Assembly: GCA_025980325.1 (NCBI GenBank)
Contig: JAICXQ010000006.1
Location: 1 to 64,000, forward strand
Direction of reading: 5' to 3'
DNA length: 64,000 nt
From: Frankiales bacterium
Lineage (GTDB): Bacteria > Actinomycetota > Actinomycetes > JAFAQI01
This document shows positions 15,951 through 25,620 of this stretch, piece after piece. Numbering within the stretch: the stretch's first letter is position 1; each line of letters opens with the position of its first letter. The notes below the pieces were generated by a model, which ran no database searches, was not told the origin of the DNA, and saw only the letters and a list, made by a program, of their open reading frames with translations. Position numbers and translations under genes: made by a program.

Positions 15951-18761
15951 TCAGCGTCTCTGTTCTCGACGCGCCTTACGGGCCGTTGCCCGCGCGAGCT
16001 GAACCCGGCGCGACAGCGCGGCGCCGAGCCCGAACAGGGCCATGCCGCCCCACGTGTCGATTCGATGCGCCCAGAACCACGGGTCCGGCGTCGGCCCCGG
16101 TAGCGCGGACATCGGCTCGTTCGCCTGCAGGTCGCGACCGGCGTCTTGCAACGCCAACTGCGGTTGTTCCTGCGGTGCCGGTACGGCGGCCAGGTGCGCG
16201 ATCGGCTGCGGCTGGGCTTGCGGAGCCTGCGCCGGGTTGGGGGCCGGGTTCGGCGCCGGGTTCACGCCGGGGTTCACGCCCGGATTGGGAATCGGTTGCG
16301 TCGCCGGCGGCGGTGGCGGCGGTGGCAATGCCGCGGCCTGGTGGATCACCGGAGCGACCGGCGTGCCGCAGGTCAGTTCGGTGTTCGCGGTCGCCCATTG
16401 CTCGGTGCCCACGATCGCCGCGAGCGTGATCGGGTGCGTCTGGTCGATCTCGTTCGGGCCGCACCGGTAGGTCACGTCGTAGTGCAGGACATGGCCGAGC
16501 AGCGCGTCGACGCCCGAGTAGCGCGGCGGCGTGATCCGCGCGACCGCACTTGCGCCGAGGATCGGCGCCACGCTGATCGGCTGGCGGTCGACGAGTGCCT
16601 CGATGAGCCGGCGCATCTCGAGGCCCATCGTCGCGTCGCGGCTCTGGAAATCACCTTCGGCCGGGGCGATGTAGACGCAGACGAGCGGTCCGCCTTGAAC
16701 GACGTCGACGACTCCGTCACCGTTGCAGTCGAACGTCGTCGGGCTGATCGCGCCGGTCTGCTTCGCCATCGTGTTCAGGTCGGCGTGGCCGTCGTACGCA
16801 TCGCTGCCGTTCGGGTCCTCTTTGTTCAGCCGGTTGTTGACCCAGATGCCTTCCTGATGAATGCCGAGCGAGTTCAACGTCCGCGTGACTTGGCTCCACG
16901 CAGGGCCGGGGTAGCCGGCCGACCGGTCGGGATCGTTGAAGTACTTGCCGGCGACATGGAAGACGACCTTGTAGGCCATCGGCAGGAAGGACGCCTGCAG
17001 CCCGCCCGGGATCCGGTAGCTCGGCGCCACCGGCAGCCCGACGACCTGGCCGGCACCGGTCGCCGCCTGATAGAGCGCGGCGAGATCCGACCCGTCGCCG
17101 CTCGTCCCGCCGTTGTCGAAGTACGTCGTCTGCCGGGCGACGCGGTTGTAGAGGTCCTGGTCGACCCCGCCGACGACTCGCTGGAGCCGATAGGCGAAGT
17201 CGCCACTGCCGGTCCCGCCGGCGGCTGCGTCCACTGCCGGGATGTCGCTGTTACCGGGATAGTCGGAGAAGTCGGCGAGCCCGGCGCGGATGTTGCGCTC
17301 CTTGACGATCGCGTCCAACGCCGCGACGAGCCCGAACTTGAACGGGCAATGGGAGAACTCGCTGCGCGGACCGACGTCCTCGTCGAAGAACACGTCGAGT
17401 TCGCGCGGCGGCTGCACGAATGTGTACGACACGGTGCGCGTCTGGCCCGGTGCGAGAACGATCTGCGACGTGGCCGGGTCGAGCTGCGGCGTGCCCCAGT
17501 TGCGCGACTTCGGTGCCGGCGACGCGCTCGGCATGCATTGCGAACTGGTGTTGTCGTCCTTCGAGCCGCCTGACGATCCGGAACCGCCACCGGCACCGAT
17601 CGGCGCCGGCGGGGCCAACCCGGCATGCCGCCAGATGCTCCCGCCGCTCTGCCCGCATTCGCAGGCATACAGGTCAGCCGGCCGCAGGTGGTTCGCGGCG
17701 ACCAGCCCGACGTCCGCTTTGCGATGCCAGATCGACACCCACGTCGCCGGGCTGTCGGTCACCATCTGGTAGACCGCACCGCCGGAGGCGATCGCGGTGT
17801 CCTTGCTGCCATACCCCCATGTGGTCGCGTCGACGGAGCCCGGCGTCGGCGACGCCGCCCAGCTCGAACCGCCGTCAGTGGAGATGTAGCCGACCGGCCG
17901 GCCCTGTTCGAACGCGAGGATCCGCGCGGATCCGTTCGAGTCGTGCGCGACGTCGACGACGCTCATCGGATCCGCACCGCCGATGCCGGCCGGCGTCCAG
18001 TTGCTGCCGCCGTCGATGGAGTGCGCGAGGCCGCCCGAGGTCGCGGCCCACAAGTCCTGCGGATTGCGGGGATCGACCGCGAGGTCGTTGACCTGGGCGG
18101 CGGTTTCGCTGGCGGTGACGAGACCGACGGTCGGCGTCATCGGCGTCCACGACTGCCCGTCGTCGGTCGTGACATAGATGACGTCGGCGCCGGTCGCCGT
18201 CACCGCGGTCAGCGCGGCGGTGACATGCGCGAGCAGGTACAAGGTGCCCGGGCTCGCCGACGGCACGAGGCGCGCGTGCTCGCTGGAGTCGGCGTGCGCG
18301 AGACCGGTGTCCGACAAGCGCCACGTGCCGCCGGCGTCGTCGCTGACCATCACGTGCACGCGGGCGGCGTCCTCGACGAGCAGGTACACCCGGCTCGTGG
18401 CCGTCGTCACGATCTGATGCACCTGCGCGGTCGCCGAACTGAACGGTCGATCGGTGCTCGGCGCGGTCGGGATGGTGAAGTCGCTGGTCCAACTGCAGCC
18501 ACCGTCTGTCGAGACGTCCACCTCGGTGCCGTTCGTGGCGTACAGGCGGTCGACGCTGGCGAGCGACGGCGCCATCGTCGTCACCGTGGATCCGCCGGCG
18601 ACGAATGCGGGCGGGCGAATGCGGGTCCAACCGTCCGCGGCCGAGGTCAGACCACCAGTGCCACACAGCGATGCCGGCTCGGCGATCGCGAGCGTTGCCA
18701 GCCCGGTCGACAACGTGACGAGACCACCGGCGAGCAGCAGCCGGACTACCCGGGCGCTCAC
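15951..18761 (-). CDS. Surface protein: BNR propeller + vWA-like domain + Pro-rich stalk + C-terminal TM
   Basis: Signal peptide VSARVVRLLLAGGLVTLSTGLATLAIA; DVSTDGGCSW, VSDDAGGTWRL, VTTDDGQSWTP repeats; GLVAALDAIVKERNIRAGLADFSDYP...DFAYRLQRVV...GDGSDLAALYQAATG (vWA-like); PPPPPPATQPIPNPGVNPGVNPAPNPAPNPAQ; WGGMALFGLGAALSRRVQLARATARKARREQRR. Confidence 0.75.
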   Translation of the reverse strand: MSARVVRLLLAGGLVTLSTGLATLAIAEPASLCGTGGLTSAADGWTRIRPPAFVAGGSTVTTMAPSLASVDRLYATNGTEVDVSTDGGCSWTSDFTIPTAPSTDRPFSSATAQVHQIVTTATSRVYLLVEDAARVHVMVSDDAGGTWRLSDTGLAHADSSEHARLVPSASPGTLYLLAHVTAALTAVTATGADVIYVTTDDGQSWTPMTPTVGLVTASETAAQVNDLAVDPRNPQDLWAATSGGLAHSIDGGSNWTPAGIGGADPMSVVDVAHDSNGSARILAFEQGRPVGYISTDGGSSWAASPTPGSVDATTWGYGSKDTAIASGGAVYQMVTDSPATWVSIWHRKADVGLVAANHLRPADLYACECGQSGGSIWRHAGLAPPAPIGAGGGSGSSGGSKDDNTSSQCMPSASPAPKSRNWGTPQLDPATSQIVLAPGQTRTVSYTFVQPPRELDVFFDEDVGPRSEFSHCPFKFGLVAALDAIVKERNIRAGLADFSDYPGNSDIPAVDAAAGGTGSGDFAYRLQRVVGGVDQDLYNRVARQTTYFDNGGTSGDGSDLAALYQAATGAGQVVGLPVAPSYRIPGGLQASFLPMAYKVVFHVAGKYFNDPDRSAGYPGPAWSQVTRTLNSLGIHQEGIWVNNRLNKEDPNGSDAYDGHADLNTMAKQTGAISPTTFDCNGDGVVDVVQGGPLVCVYIAPAEGDFQSRDATMGLEMRRLIEALVDRQPISVAPILGASAVARITPPRYSGVDALLGHVLHYDVTYRCGPNEIDQTHPITLAAIVGTEQWATANTELTCGTPVAPVIHQAAALPPPPPPPATQPIPNPGVNPGVNPAPNPAPNPAQAPQAQPQPIAHLAAVPAPQEQPQLALQDAGRDLQANEPMSALPGPTPDPWFWAHRIDTWGGMALFGLGAALSRRVQLARATARKARREQRR

Positions 18762-20488
18762 GGCGTGTACGCCAGGAGCAGCGGGTACGGAGCCTCGGTC
18801 GTGCAGTGCACGGCCGAGTTCGCGCTGTTGGCGGTCGGGCAGCCGATCGACTCGCCCAGTCCTAACGGAGTCATGATCTGGTCCAGTTGGTAGACCGTGC
18901 CGTGGCGGGGGTTGATGGCGAGTGCGATCGGAACCGACGGCAGCCCGTTGACGGTCGGGTCGCGCATGTCGTACATCGCGATCCAGCGTTGCGCTCCGGA
19001 GCTTCCCGTGTACGCGATCATGCCGGGTGCGCTGAGTGCCGGGCCGTCGACGCCGATCTCGGCACCGACGTAGAGGACGTCCGACTTCGACACGGTAAGG
19101 GCCGTGCCCGCGGCACTGAGACCGTTCGGGTTGGCGTTGACGATCCACCGCTGGCGACCCGTTGCGCCGTCGTAGGCGATCGTCGTCGCGACGCCGTCGA
19201 CGGGCTGTGCCTGGCCTTGGATCCGATCCGGCTGCGTGCTGCTGCCGGTGACGTACACCCGCGTCCCGTCGGGTGACACGCCGAGGGCGTACGGCACGTC
19301 GCTCTTGCCCGACGTGCCGACGAAGGCGTGCGACCACACCGTGCGGCCACTGCGTACGTCGTACCCGATCGTCTGGTAGCGGTAGATCGGCGCGCCGATG
19401 GATCCGGCGTACTGCGCCATCCCGGTGATGAAGACGCGCGATCCGCGATGATCGACGGCGATCCCCGTCGGGAGATTGTTGCCGTCCTGATAGCCGTTGT
19501 AGTAGCGCTCCCAGCGCTGCGCGCCGTTACGGGTCGAGTAGGCGAGGGTCACGAACTGGTACACCGGCGACGGCGACACGTCGCGGTACTGGCTCTGTCC
19601 GGTGACGAACAACTGATCGCCCCGTGCGCTCAACGTCATGGCCGTCGGGATGTTCGCGCCCGATTCGCCGTTGAACCGCGACGCCCAGCGCACCTTTCCG
19701 TTCGCGGTGTTGTAGGCGATCGTCGTGATGTTCGCCGGCGGCCGCTGGAACGGACCGGGAATCGTGATGAGCCCGGTGACATATGCCGTCCTGCTGTCCG
19801 GCGAGATCGCGACCCGGGTCGCGGCGTTCGACTGCCCGCCCAAGCCCACGTACGGCTTGCTCCACAACAGTTTTCCGCTCGCCGCGGAGTAGGCGTTGGT
19901 CAGGTAGAGGTAGTACGGGTTCTGGTTTATCGACAGGCTCGTGTACTCGTAGCCGGTGACGAGCAGCACCGCGCCGTTCGGGCTGATCGCCGTGGCCAGC
20001 GCAACGGTCGGCGGGTTCGCCTTGGCGTGCGACACCCACACCTCTTTGCCGCTCGACGCGTCGAACGCCGCCACCGTCATCCGCGGGTTGCCGTCCACGA
20101 CGACCGTGTCGCCCATGAACACGCGGGTGCCGGCCGCGTTCGCGACGAGGGCAACCGGTGCATCCCCGTGCGAGCCGCTGTACGGCGTGCTGTCCGTGTA
20201 CGCCGTCGCCCACGACTCGCACTTGTCGTTGACGCCGGCGTACGTCGCGCACGGCAGGGTCTGGCCGAGCGGTCCCGCCGGTGTCGACGCGGTCGTCGGC
20301 AGGTCGCGGCACAGCGGCACGACCGCTGCGGACCCCGGAGCGCACATCGAGGCAAACGGTGACCGCCAAGCCGCGCTCGCACGAACGCCGGCGCGGTGCC
20401 GATCTGCCGATGACGCCGTCGCGATACCCGCAGTCATCACCACCGCGAGCCCGACGACGAGCAAGCGGCGTGGGACGCCTGCACGCAT
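18758..20488 (-). CDS. Secreted PQQ-like beta-propeller protein
   Basis: Signal peptide MRAGVPRRLLVVGLAVVMTAGIATASS; repeated FDASSGKEVWVS, YSAASGKLLWSKP, YNTANGKVRWASR, YDGATGRQRWIV blades. Confidence 0.85.
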   Translation of the reverse strand: MRAGVPRRLLVVGLAVVMTAGIATASSADRHRAGVRASAAWRSPFASMCAPGSAAVVPLCRDLPTTASTPAGPLGQTLPCATYAGVNDKCESWATAYTDSTPYSGSHGDAPVALVANAAGTRVFMGDTVVVDGNPRMTVAAFDASSGKEVWVSHAKANPPTVALATAISPNGAVLLVTGYEYTSLSINQNPYYLYLTNAYSAASGKLLWSKPYVGLGGQSNAATRVAISPDSRTAYVTGLITIPGPFQRPPANITTIAYNTANGKVRWASRFNGESGANIPTAMTLSARGDQLFVTGQSQYRDVSPSPVYQFVTLAYSTRNGAQRWERYYNGYQDGNNLPTGIAVDHRGSRVFITGMAQYAGSIGAPIYRYQTIGYDVRSGRTVWSHAFVGTSGKSDVPYALGVSPDGTRVYVTGSSTQPDRIQGQAQPVDGVATTIAYDGATGRQRWIVNANPNGLSAAGTALTVSKSDVLYVGAEIGVDGPALSAPGMIAYTGSSGAQRWIAMYDMRDPTVNGLPSVPIALAINPRHGTVYQLDQIMTPLGLGESIGCPTANSANSAVHCTTEAPYPLLLAYTP

Positions 20489-20504
20489 GGTCCCTCCGGT
20501 TCCC

Positions 20505-22778
20505 TTACACCATCGCGAGAGTTGTGGAGCTGCGTTGCGCTTCCAGCGCGGCCTCGAAGTCGGCCATCGAGATCGAGATACCGGTCTTGGGTCGCTGGCC
20601 GGTGCGGGTCGTGCGGTTGAGTGCCTTCATCCCGGCCGCGTCGCGCAGCCGCTTGAGGTCCGCGCCGGACATGCCGTCCGTCGCCGAGCTCAAGCTCTTC
20701 AGGTCGACGCCGCGGCCGAGCTTCACGTGCTGGCACAACAGCTGCAGCAGCTTGAGCCGACCGTTGTCGTCGGGCAGGCCGACCTCGATCGGCGACAGCC
20801 GGCGGCCGACGATCGCCTCATCGATCGCGTCGACCCGGTTGGTCGCGCCGACGAGCAGGACGCCTTCGCCGCCCTTGAGGCCGTCGAGTTCGCGCAGGAA
20901 CTGGCTGAGAACACGCTCTTCCCACTTGTTCGAGCTGTCGGCCTGGCGGCGGCGCAGCAACGCGTCGATCTCGTCGATGAAGATGATCGACGGGCGGTTG
21001 GCCCGCGCCTTGGCGAACAACTTCGCGACCCGTTGCTCGGATTCGCCGGCCCACTTGGACAGCAGGTCGGCCGCCGACATTTCGTAGAAGCTGGCCTGCA
21101 CCTGCGACGCGATCGCCTTGGCGATCGTGGTCTTGCCGGTGCCGGGCGGGCCGAACAGCAGGATGCCTGCCGGCGGCCGGACGCCGACGTCCATCGCGAG
21201 GTCCGGATTGGCGAACACGGTGAGGATCTCCATCACCTGGTCGCGCACCGTCTTCGGCAGCACGATGTCGTCCCAGCCCACCGACTCCTCGAGCGAGAGC
21301 CGGTGCTGGCCGCCGCGTTCGCGCACGACCGTTTCGAGGATCTGCTGGTCGAGCGGGGCCGCGGTCTTGAGCGCGCGTTGCGCCGCCAGCGACACCACCG
21401 TCTCGAGCGCGGCCGCGTTGTAGCCGTGCGTGAGCCGGGCCAGTTCGGCCAGCTTGATCGTGTCCCAGGCGACCGTGTCGCCGCGGCGCTGCAGGTGTAC
21501 TTCGAGCACCTCGGCCCGGTCGGCCGGATCCGGCAGCGGCACGTGGATCTTCGCGTCGAAGCGGCCTTCCCGCAACGCGGGATCGAGCCGGTCGATGTCG
21601 TTGGTCGCGGCGGCGACGACGAGACCGGGCACACCGCGGTACTCCTCGAGGCACACCATCAACTGCGTGACGACCTCGCGGTGGTCGGCCGACGGCTGGT
21701 CGCCGCGGTCGCCCGCGATCGTGTCGATCTCGTCGAGGTAGAGCATGCAGGGCACGTTGGCGCGGGCGAGCTCGAACAGGCTGCGCAGGTTCGCCGCGGC
21801 TTCGTGCAGGTAACTGCTCGCGATCGTCGCGGGCGAGAACCTCAGGTAGCGCAGGCCGTACTCGCCGGCGATCGCGCGCGACAGCAGGTTCTTGCCGGTG
21901 CCGGGCGGGCCGTAGAACAGCACGCCGTTGTAGACGACCTGGTAGCGCGCGGCTTCGTCCGGCCGTTCGAGGATCGCGCCGATGCTGTCGCGCAACTGCT
22001 GCTTGACGTGCGCGAGCCCGCCGACGTCGGCGAACGTCTCGCAATCGTGCGGCGACACCACGCGCATCTGGTTGTCGCGGCCGACCTTGCTCGTCTCGCC
22101 CCGGCCGCTCTCGCGCCGTACCTGCGATGCGAGCAACTCGGCGGCGAGCCGGAAGCCCTGCGCTTGCAGTTGCCGCAACCGCAACGCGGCCTCGGTGGTC
22201 GCGGCCCGGTCCGCACCCTCGGCCCGGACCCGGTCGAGTTGCAGCTTGGCCTGCCGGCTCTCGGCGACGTTGTCTTCGAGCCGGGCGCGGAACGCCTTGC
22301 TCACAGCGGCCTGCGCGAGCGCGCGGTTCATCGACACGATCAGCTGGCCGCCGATGAGACCCAGTTCGTGCTCGGCGTGTTCGACCGCGGTTCCGGCCGC
22401 GCCGAAATCACCGGTGCGCAGATGCTCGTCGGCCTCGTCGAGTTCGGCGAGACCGGAACGCACCTTCGCGATCGCCGTCTCGGCTTTGCCGAGCAACTCG
22501 GGTGTGTTCGTCGCGGCGAGTTCTTCGAGCGCGGCGAGCAGGTCGGCGGCCGACTCGCGGAGCTGGCCGACGATGCCGGTGGCCTCGGTGCGCGCGGCCG
22601 ACTCGATGGCCGACCACTCGCGTTCGAGGTCGACCCGCAGCTTGCGCCGCTTGAGGGCGGGCAACGCGGCGATCGCGGCCTCTTTCTCGGCCGGATGCAA
22701 TACCTCGATGCTGGTCAGCCGAGCGGCGCTACGACGGTAGAGCGCCGCCTCGGCCCGGTGCGTTGGACGGGTCGCCAT
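20505..22778 (-). CDS. Tandem-AAA (Cdc48/VCP-like) ATPase with N-terminal helical region
   Basis: Two AAA modules: D1 FYGPPGTGKNLLSRA/MLYLDEIDTI and D2 LFGPPGTGKTTIAKA/IIFIDEIDAL/GATNRVD; coiled-coil N-terminus. Confidence 0.88.
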   Translation of the reverse strand: MATRPTHRAEAALYRRSAARLTSIEVLHPAEKEAAIAALPALKRRKLRVDLEREWSAIESAARTEATGIVGQLRESAADLLAALEELAATNTPELLGKAETAIAKVRSGLAELDEADEHLRTGDFGAAGTAVEHAEHELGLIGGQLIVSMNRALAQAAVSKAFRARLEDNVAESRQAKLQLDRVRAEGADRAATTEAALRLRQLQAQGFRLAAELLASQVRRESGRGETSKVGRDNQMRVVSPHDCETFADVGGLAHVKQQLRDSIGAILERPDEAARYQVVYNGVLFYGPPGTGKNLLSRAIAGEYGLRYLRFSPATIASSYLHEAAANLRSLFELARANVPCMLYLDEIDTIAGDRGDQPSADHREVVTQLMVCLEEYRGVPGLVVAAATNDIDRLDPALREGRFDAKIHVPLPDPADRAEVLEVHLQRRGDTVAWDTIKLAELARLTHGYNAAALETVVSLAAQRALKTAAPLDQQILETVVRERGGQHRLSLEESVGWDDIVLPKTVRDQVMEILTVFANPDLAMDVGVRPPAGILLFGPPGTGKTTIAKAIASQVQASFYEMSAADLLSKWAGESEQRVAKLFAKARANRPSIIFIDEIDALLRRRQADSSNKWEERVLSQFLRELDGLKGGEGVLLVGATNRVDAIDEAIVGRRLSPIEVGLPDDNGRLKLLQLLCQHVKLGRGVDLKSLSSATDGMSGADLKRLRDAAGMKALNRTTRTGQRPKTGISISMADFEAALEAQRSSTTLAMV

Positions 22779-24952
22779 CAGGACACCGCCTGCGCGACTC
22801 GCGCCTTGCCCCGGTGGCCGTTACCGCCGACCAGCAGGTTGCCGAACATCTCGACCTCGGGCTGGATCGCCGAGAGCAAGGTCTCCAGGTCGGTGCCTTC
22901 GATCGTCTCCTCGGCTTCGAGCCGCGCCGCCAGTGCGTCGAGTGTCGCCCGATGCGTGAGCAGCAGGCCGGTCGCGTCGCGTTCGGCGTCGGCGAGCAGC
23001 CGCCGGATCTCGACGTCGAGATCCTGGTGCGTTGCGCTCGACACCGCTGCCAGCGGCACCTCGGCGTCGAGGAACGCGTCGAGGTCGGCGGCGAGCAGCC
23101 GCATCCGGCCGAGCTTCTCGCTCATGCCGAACCGCGCGACGATGTCGCGGGCGAGATCGCTCGCCGACTTCAGGTCGTCTTCGGCACCGGTCGACGGCTC
23201 GCCGAAGACGAGTTCCTCCGCCGCGACACCGCCGAGATGGACCATCAGCCGGTTATGCAGGTGGCTTCGGGTGAGCATGATGTCCTCGGAGTCGGACCGG
23301 AACGACGTCGACCCGATGTTGCGACCCTGCGCGAGGATCGACACCCGGTGGATCTCTTCGGTCCGCCCGGTCGCCGCGGCGACGACGACGTGACCGCTCT
23401 CGTGGTACGCCGCCCGCTTGCGCTCTTCCGGGCTGAGGACGCGACTCTTGCGCGCCGTACCGATCAGGGTGCGCTGGATGCCTTCCTCGATGTCGACCGG
23501 CTCGATCTCGGGCTTGCTTTGGCGAATGGCGAGCAGCGCGGATTCGTTGATGACGTTGGCCAGATCCGCGCCGGAGAAGCCCGGCGTACGGCGGGCGACC
23601 TGACCGAAGTCGACGTCGATCGAGAACGCCTTGCCGCGCGCATGCAGTTCGAGGATCTTGCTCCGGCCGAGCAGGTCCGGACGGTCGACCGTGATGTGCC
23701 GGTCGAACCGGCCGGGGCGCAGCAGCGCCGGGTCGAGGATGTCCGGACGGTTGGTCGCGCCCATGACGACGATGCCGGACGCGGCGTCGAATCCGTCCAT
23801 CTCGACGAGGATCTGGTTGAGCGTCTGCTCGCGTTCCTCGTTGCCGCCACCGCCACCACCGGAGGCGCGCTTGCGGCCGGCGGCGTCGAGCTCGTCGATG
23901 AAGACGACCGCGGGAGCGACCGCGCGGACCCGGCGGAACAGGTCCCGGACGCGGGCCGCGCCGACACCGACCAACGACTCGACGAACTCCGCACCGGCGA
24001 CGGAGAAGAACGGCACCCCGACCTCGCCGGCGACCGCCTTGGCGATCAGCGTCTTGCCGCAGCCGGGCGGGCCGATGAGCAGCACGCCCTTCGGCGGCAG
24101 CGCGCCGAGGTCCTTGTACCGCTCCGGATTGGCGAGGTAGTCGCGGACTTCCTTGAGCTCTTCGAGCGCCTCGTCGGCGCCGGCGACATCGCTGAACGTG
24201 ATCGGTGTCTTGCGCCGGCGGCTGAACCGGCCCTTGCCGATCGAGCTGAACAGCTCGACCTCACCGATGCCGGAGCCGGAGCTCTTGCCCGAGGTGAAGA
24301 ACAGCACGAACAGGTTCGCCAGGATCATCAGCGGCAGGATCAGCGACGCGAAGAACTTCACGTTGCCCTTCGCCGTCTGCTGATCGATGACGACGTGCGC
24401 GCCGGCGGCCGTGAGCATGTCGGTGAACGCCGGCACGGTGGTGTTGCTCTTCGAGATGTTCACCCAGAAGTGCCGGACGGGGCCGCCGTCCTTGCCGTCG
24501 GGAGCGGGCAGCAGCCGCGGCGAGCCGGTCGAGGCCAGCTGCATCTGCGGCGAGTAGCAATCCGGCAGCGACGACGGCGACGCGCCGAACACGGGCGTCG
24601 AACTCGTGCCGGCCGTCTCGGAGCTCGGGCACCTGAACGTGCCGGCGATCTGCGCGTCCTCGTCGAGGAACGTCGCGGTGAGGACCCGGTGGTCACCGGC
24701 GAGCGCACTGAGCTGGTCGACCCGCAGCTGGATACCGGACGCCGACGGGGCGAGGTAGCTGAGGCTCCAGACGAGTACGCCGGCCAGGATGGCCAGGGTC
24801 CCGAGCAGCGCGTACGTACGGCGGTTGCGCATTCGCCGCCGCGCGACGAGGCCGCGCTTACGTTCGCGCAGCCAGATCCGGAACCAGTTGCTCGTTGCTG
24901 TGCCGAGCTTCGTCACGGTCGGCCACAGTTGATCTCGCACGGTCGACAACAC
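22778..24952 (-). CDS. FtsH-type membrane AAA zinc metalloprotease
   Basis: Two TMs flanking an extracytoplasmic domain, GPPGCGKTLIAKA, VVFIDELDA, GATNRPDILDPALLRPGRFDRHI, HESGH, GAEDDLKSASDLARDIVARFGMSEKLG. Confidence 0.92.
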   Translation of the reverse strand: MLSTVRDQLWPTVTKLGTATSNWFRIWLRERKRGLVARRRMRNRRTYALLGTLAILAGVLVWSLSYLAPSASGIQLRVDQLSALAGDHRVLTATFLDEDAQIAGTFRCPSSETAGTSSTPVFGASPSSLPDCYSPQMQLASTGSPRLLPAPDGKDGGPVRHFWVNISKSNTTVPAFTDMLTAAGAHVVIDQQTAKGNVKFFASLILPLMILANLFVLFFTSGKSSGSGIGEVELFSSIGKGRFSRRRKTPITFSDVAGADEALEELKEVRDYLANPERYKDLGALPPKGVLLIGPPGCGKTLIAKAVAGEVGVPFFSVAGAEFVESLVGVGAARVRDLFRRVRAVAPAVVFIDELDAAGRKRASGGGGGGNEEREQTLNQILVEMDGFDAASGIVVMGATNRPDILDPALLRPGRFDRHITVDRPDLLGRSKILELHARGKAFSIDVDFGQVARRTPGFSGADLANVINESALLAIRQSKPEIEPVDIEEGIQRTLIGTARKSRVLSPEERKRAAYHESGHVVVAAATGRTEEIHRVSILAQGRNIGSTSFRSDSEDIMLTRSHLHNRLMVHLGGVAAEELVFGEPSTGAEDDLKSASDLARDIVARFGMSEKLGRMRLLAADLDAFLDAEVPLAAVSSATHQDLDVEIRRLLADAERDATGLLLTHRATLDALAARLEAEETIEGTDLETLLSAIQPEVEMFGNLLVGGNGHRGKARVAQAVS

Positions 24953-25085
24953 GAGCCCTCCTCGGGTTCCACGGGATCACGCGCTCCCGCGCCGAATCAT
25001 GTGCCGCCCGGACCCCGCGTGGCTGGCCGAACGGTGGCCACCGGATGGCCACGCCCGTGCCCGGTATGAGCCGCACGCTGAGGAC

Positions 25086-25610
25086 ATGGTTCGGGCCCGG
25101 CTGGCCGGCGGCGCGATCGCGCTGGTCCTGGCTTGCGCCCCGCCGGCCGCCACCGCGGCCCCCGGCAGCTCACCGGGCAACGCGCTCGGCAGCGCACCGG
25201 GCAGCGTCGACACGTGGACCATCACCGGCTGCAACATCCGGCTGGCCAACACCTTCGTCGCCGCGCACAAGCACGTGGCCGCGCATTGGCACACCGACGG
25301 AACGGCGACCTGCACGGGCACTCAGCTCGACGCCGAGGTACGGATCGACCTGATGCGCAACGGCGTCTCGCTGCCGGAGTCGTTCGCGCGCGGTTCGTGC
25401 TCGCTGACCTCGGCCAAGCCGTGCGCGGTGGTCGACGTCGCGCACGACACGACGTACCGCAAGCCGCGCGCGAACTGGCGGCCGCGGCTGGTGCTGTTCA
25501 TCCGCGGCCCGCTGAGCGTGGTGACCGACCTGCTCAGCGACTACTGCGTCGTCGACATCCCGTCGTTCGAGACGATCTGCACGTTCGTCGGCCGCACGAC
25601 CAAGCAGTGA
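25086..25610 (+). CDS. Secreted hypothetical protein
   Basis: Signal peptide MVRARLAGGAIALVLACAPPAATAA; six Cys in the mature part; ends 10 bp before the next gene. Confidence 0.65.
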   Translation: MVRARLAGGAIALVLACAPPAATAAPGSSPGNALGSAPGSVDTWTITGCNIRLANTFVAAHKHVAAHWHTDGTATCTGTQLDAEVRIDLMRNGVSLPESFARGSCSLTSAKPCAVVDVAHDTTYRKPRANWRPRLVLFIRGPLSVVTDLLSDYCVVDIPSFETICTFVGRTTKQ

Positions 25611-25620
25611 CGAACCTGCC

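Noticed and set aside
19956-23393. 1145-aa plus-strand ORF over the AAA/FtsH genes
   Set aside because: Antisense shadow ORF; the minus strand carries unambiguous Walker A/B and HESGH motifs.
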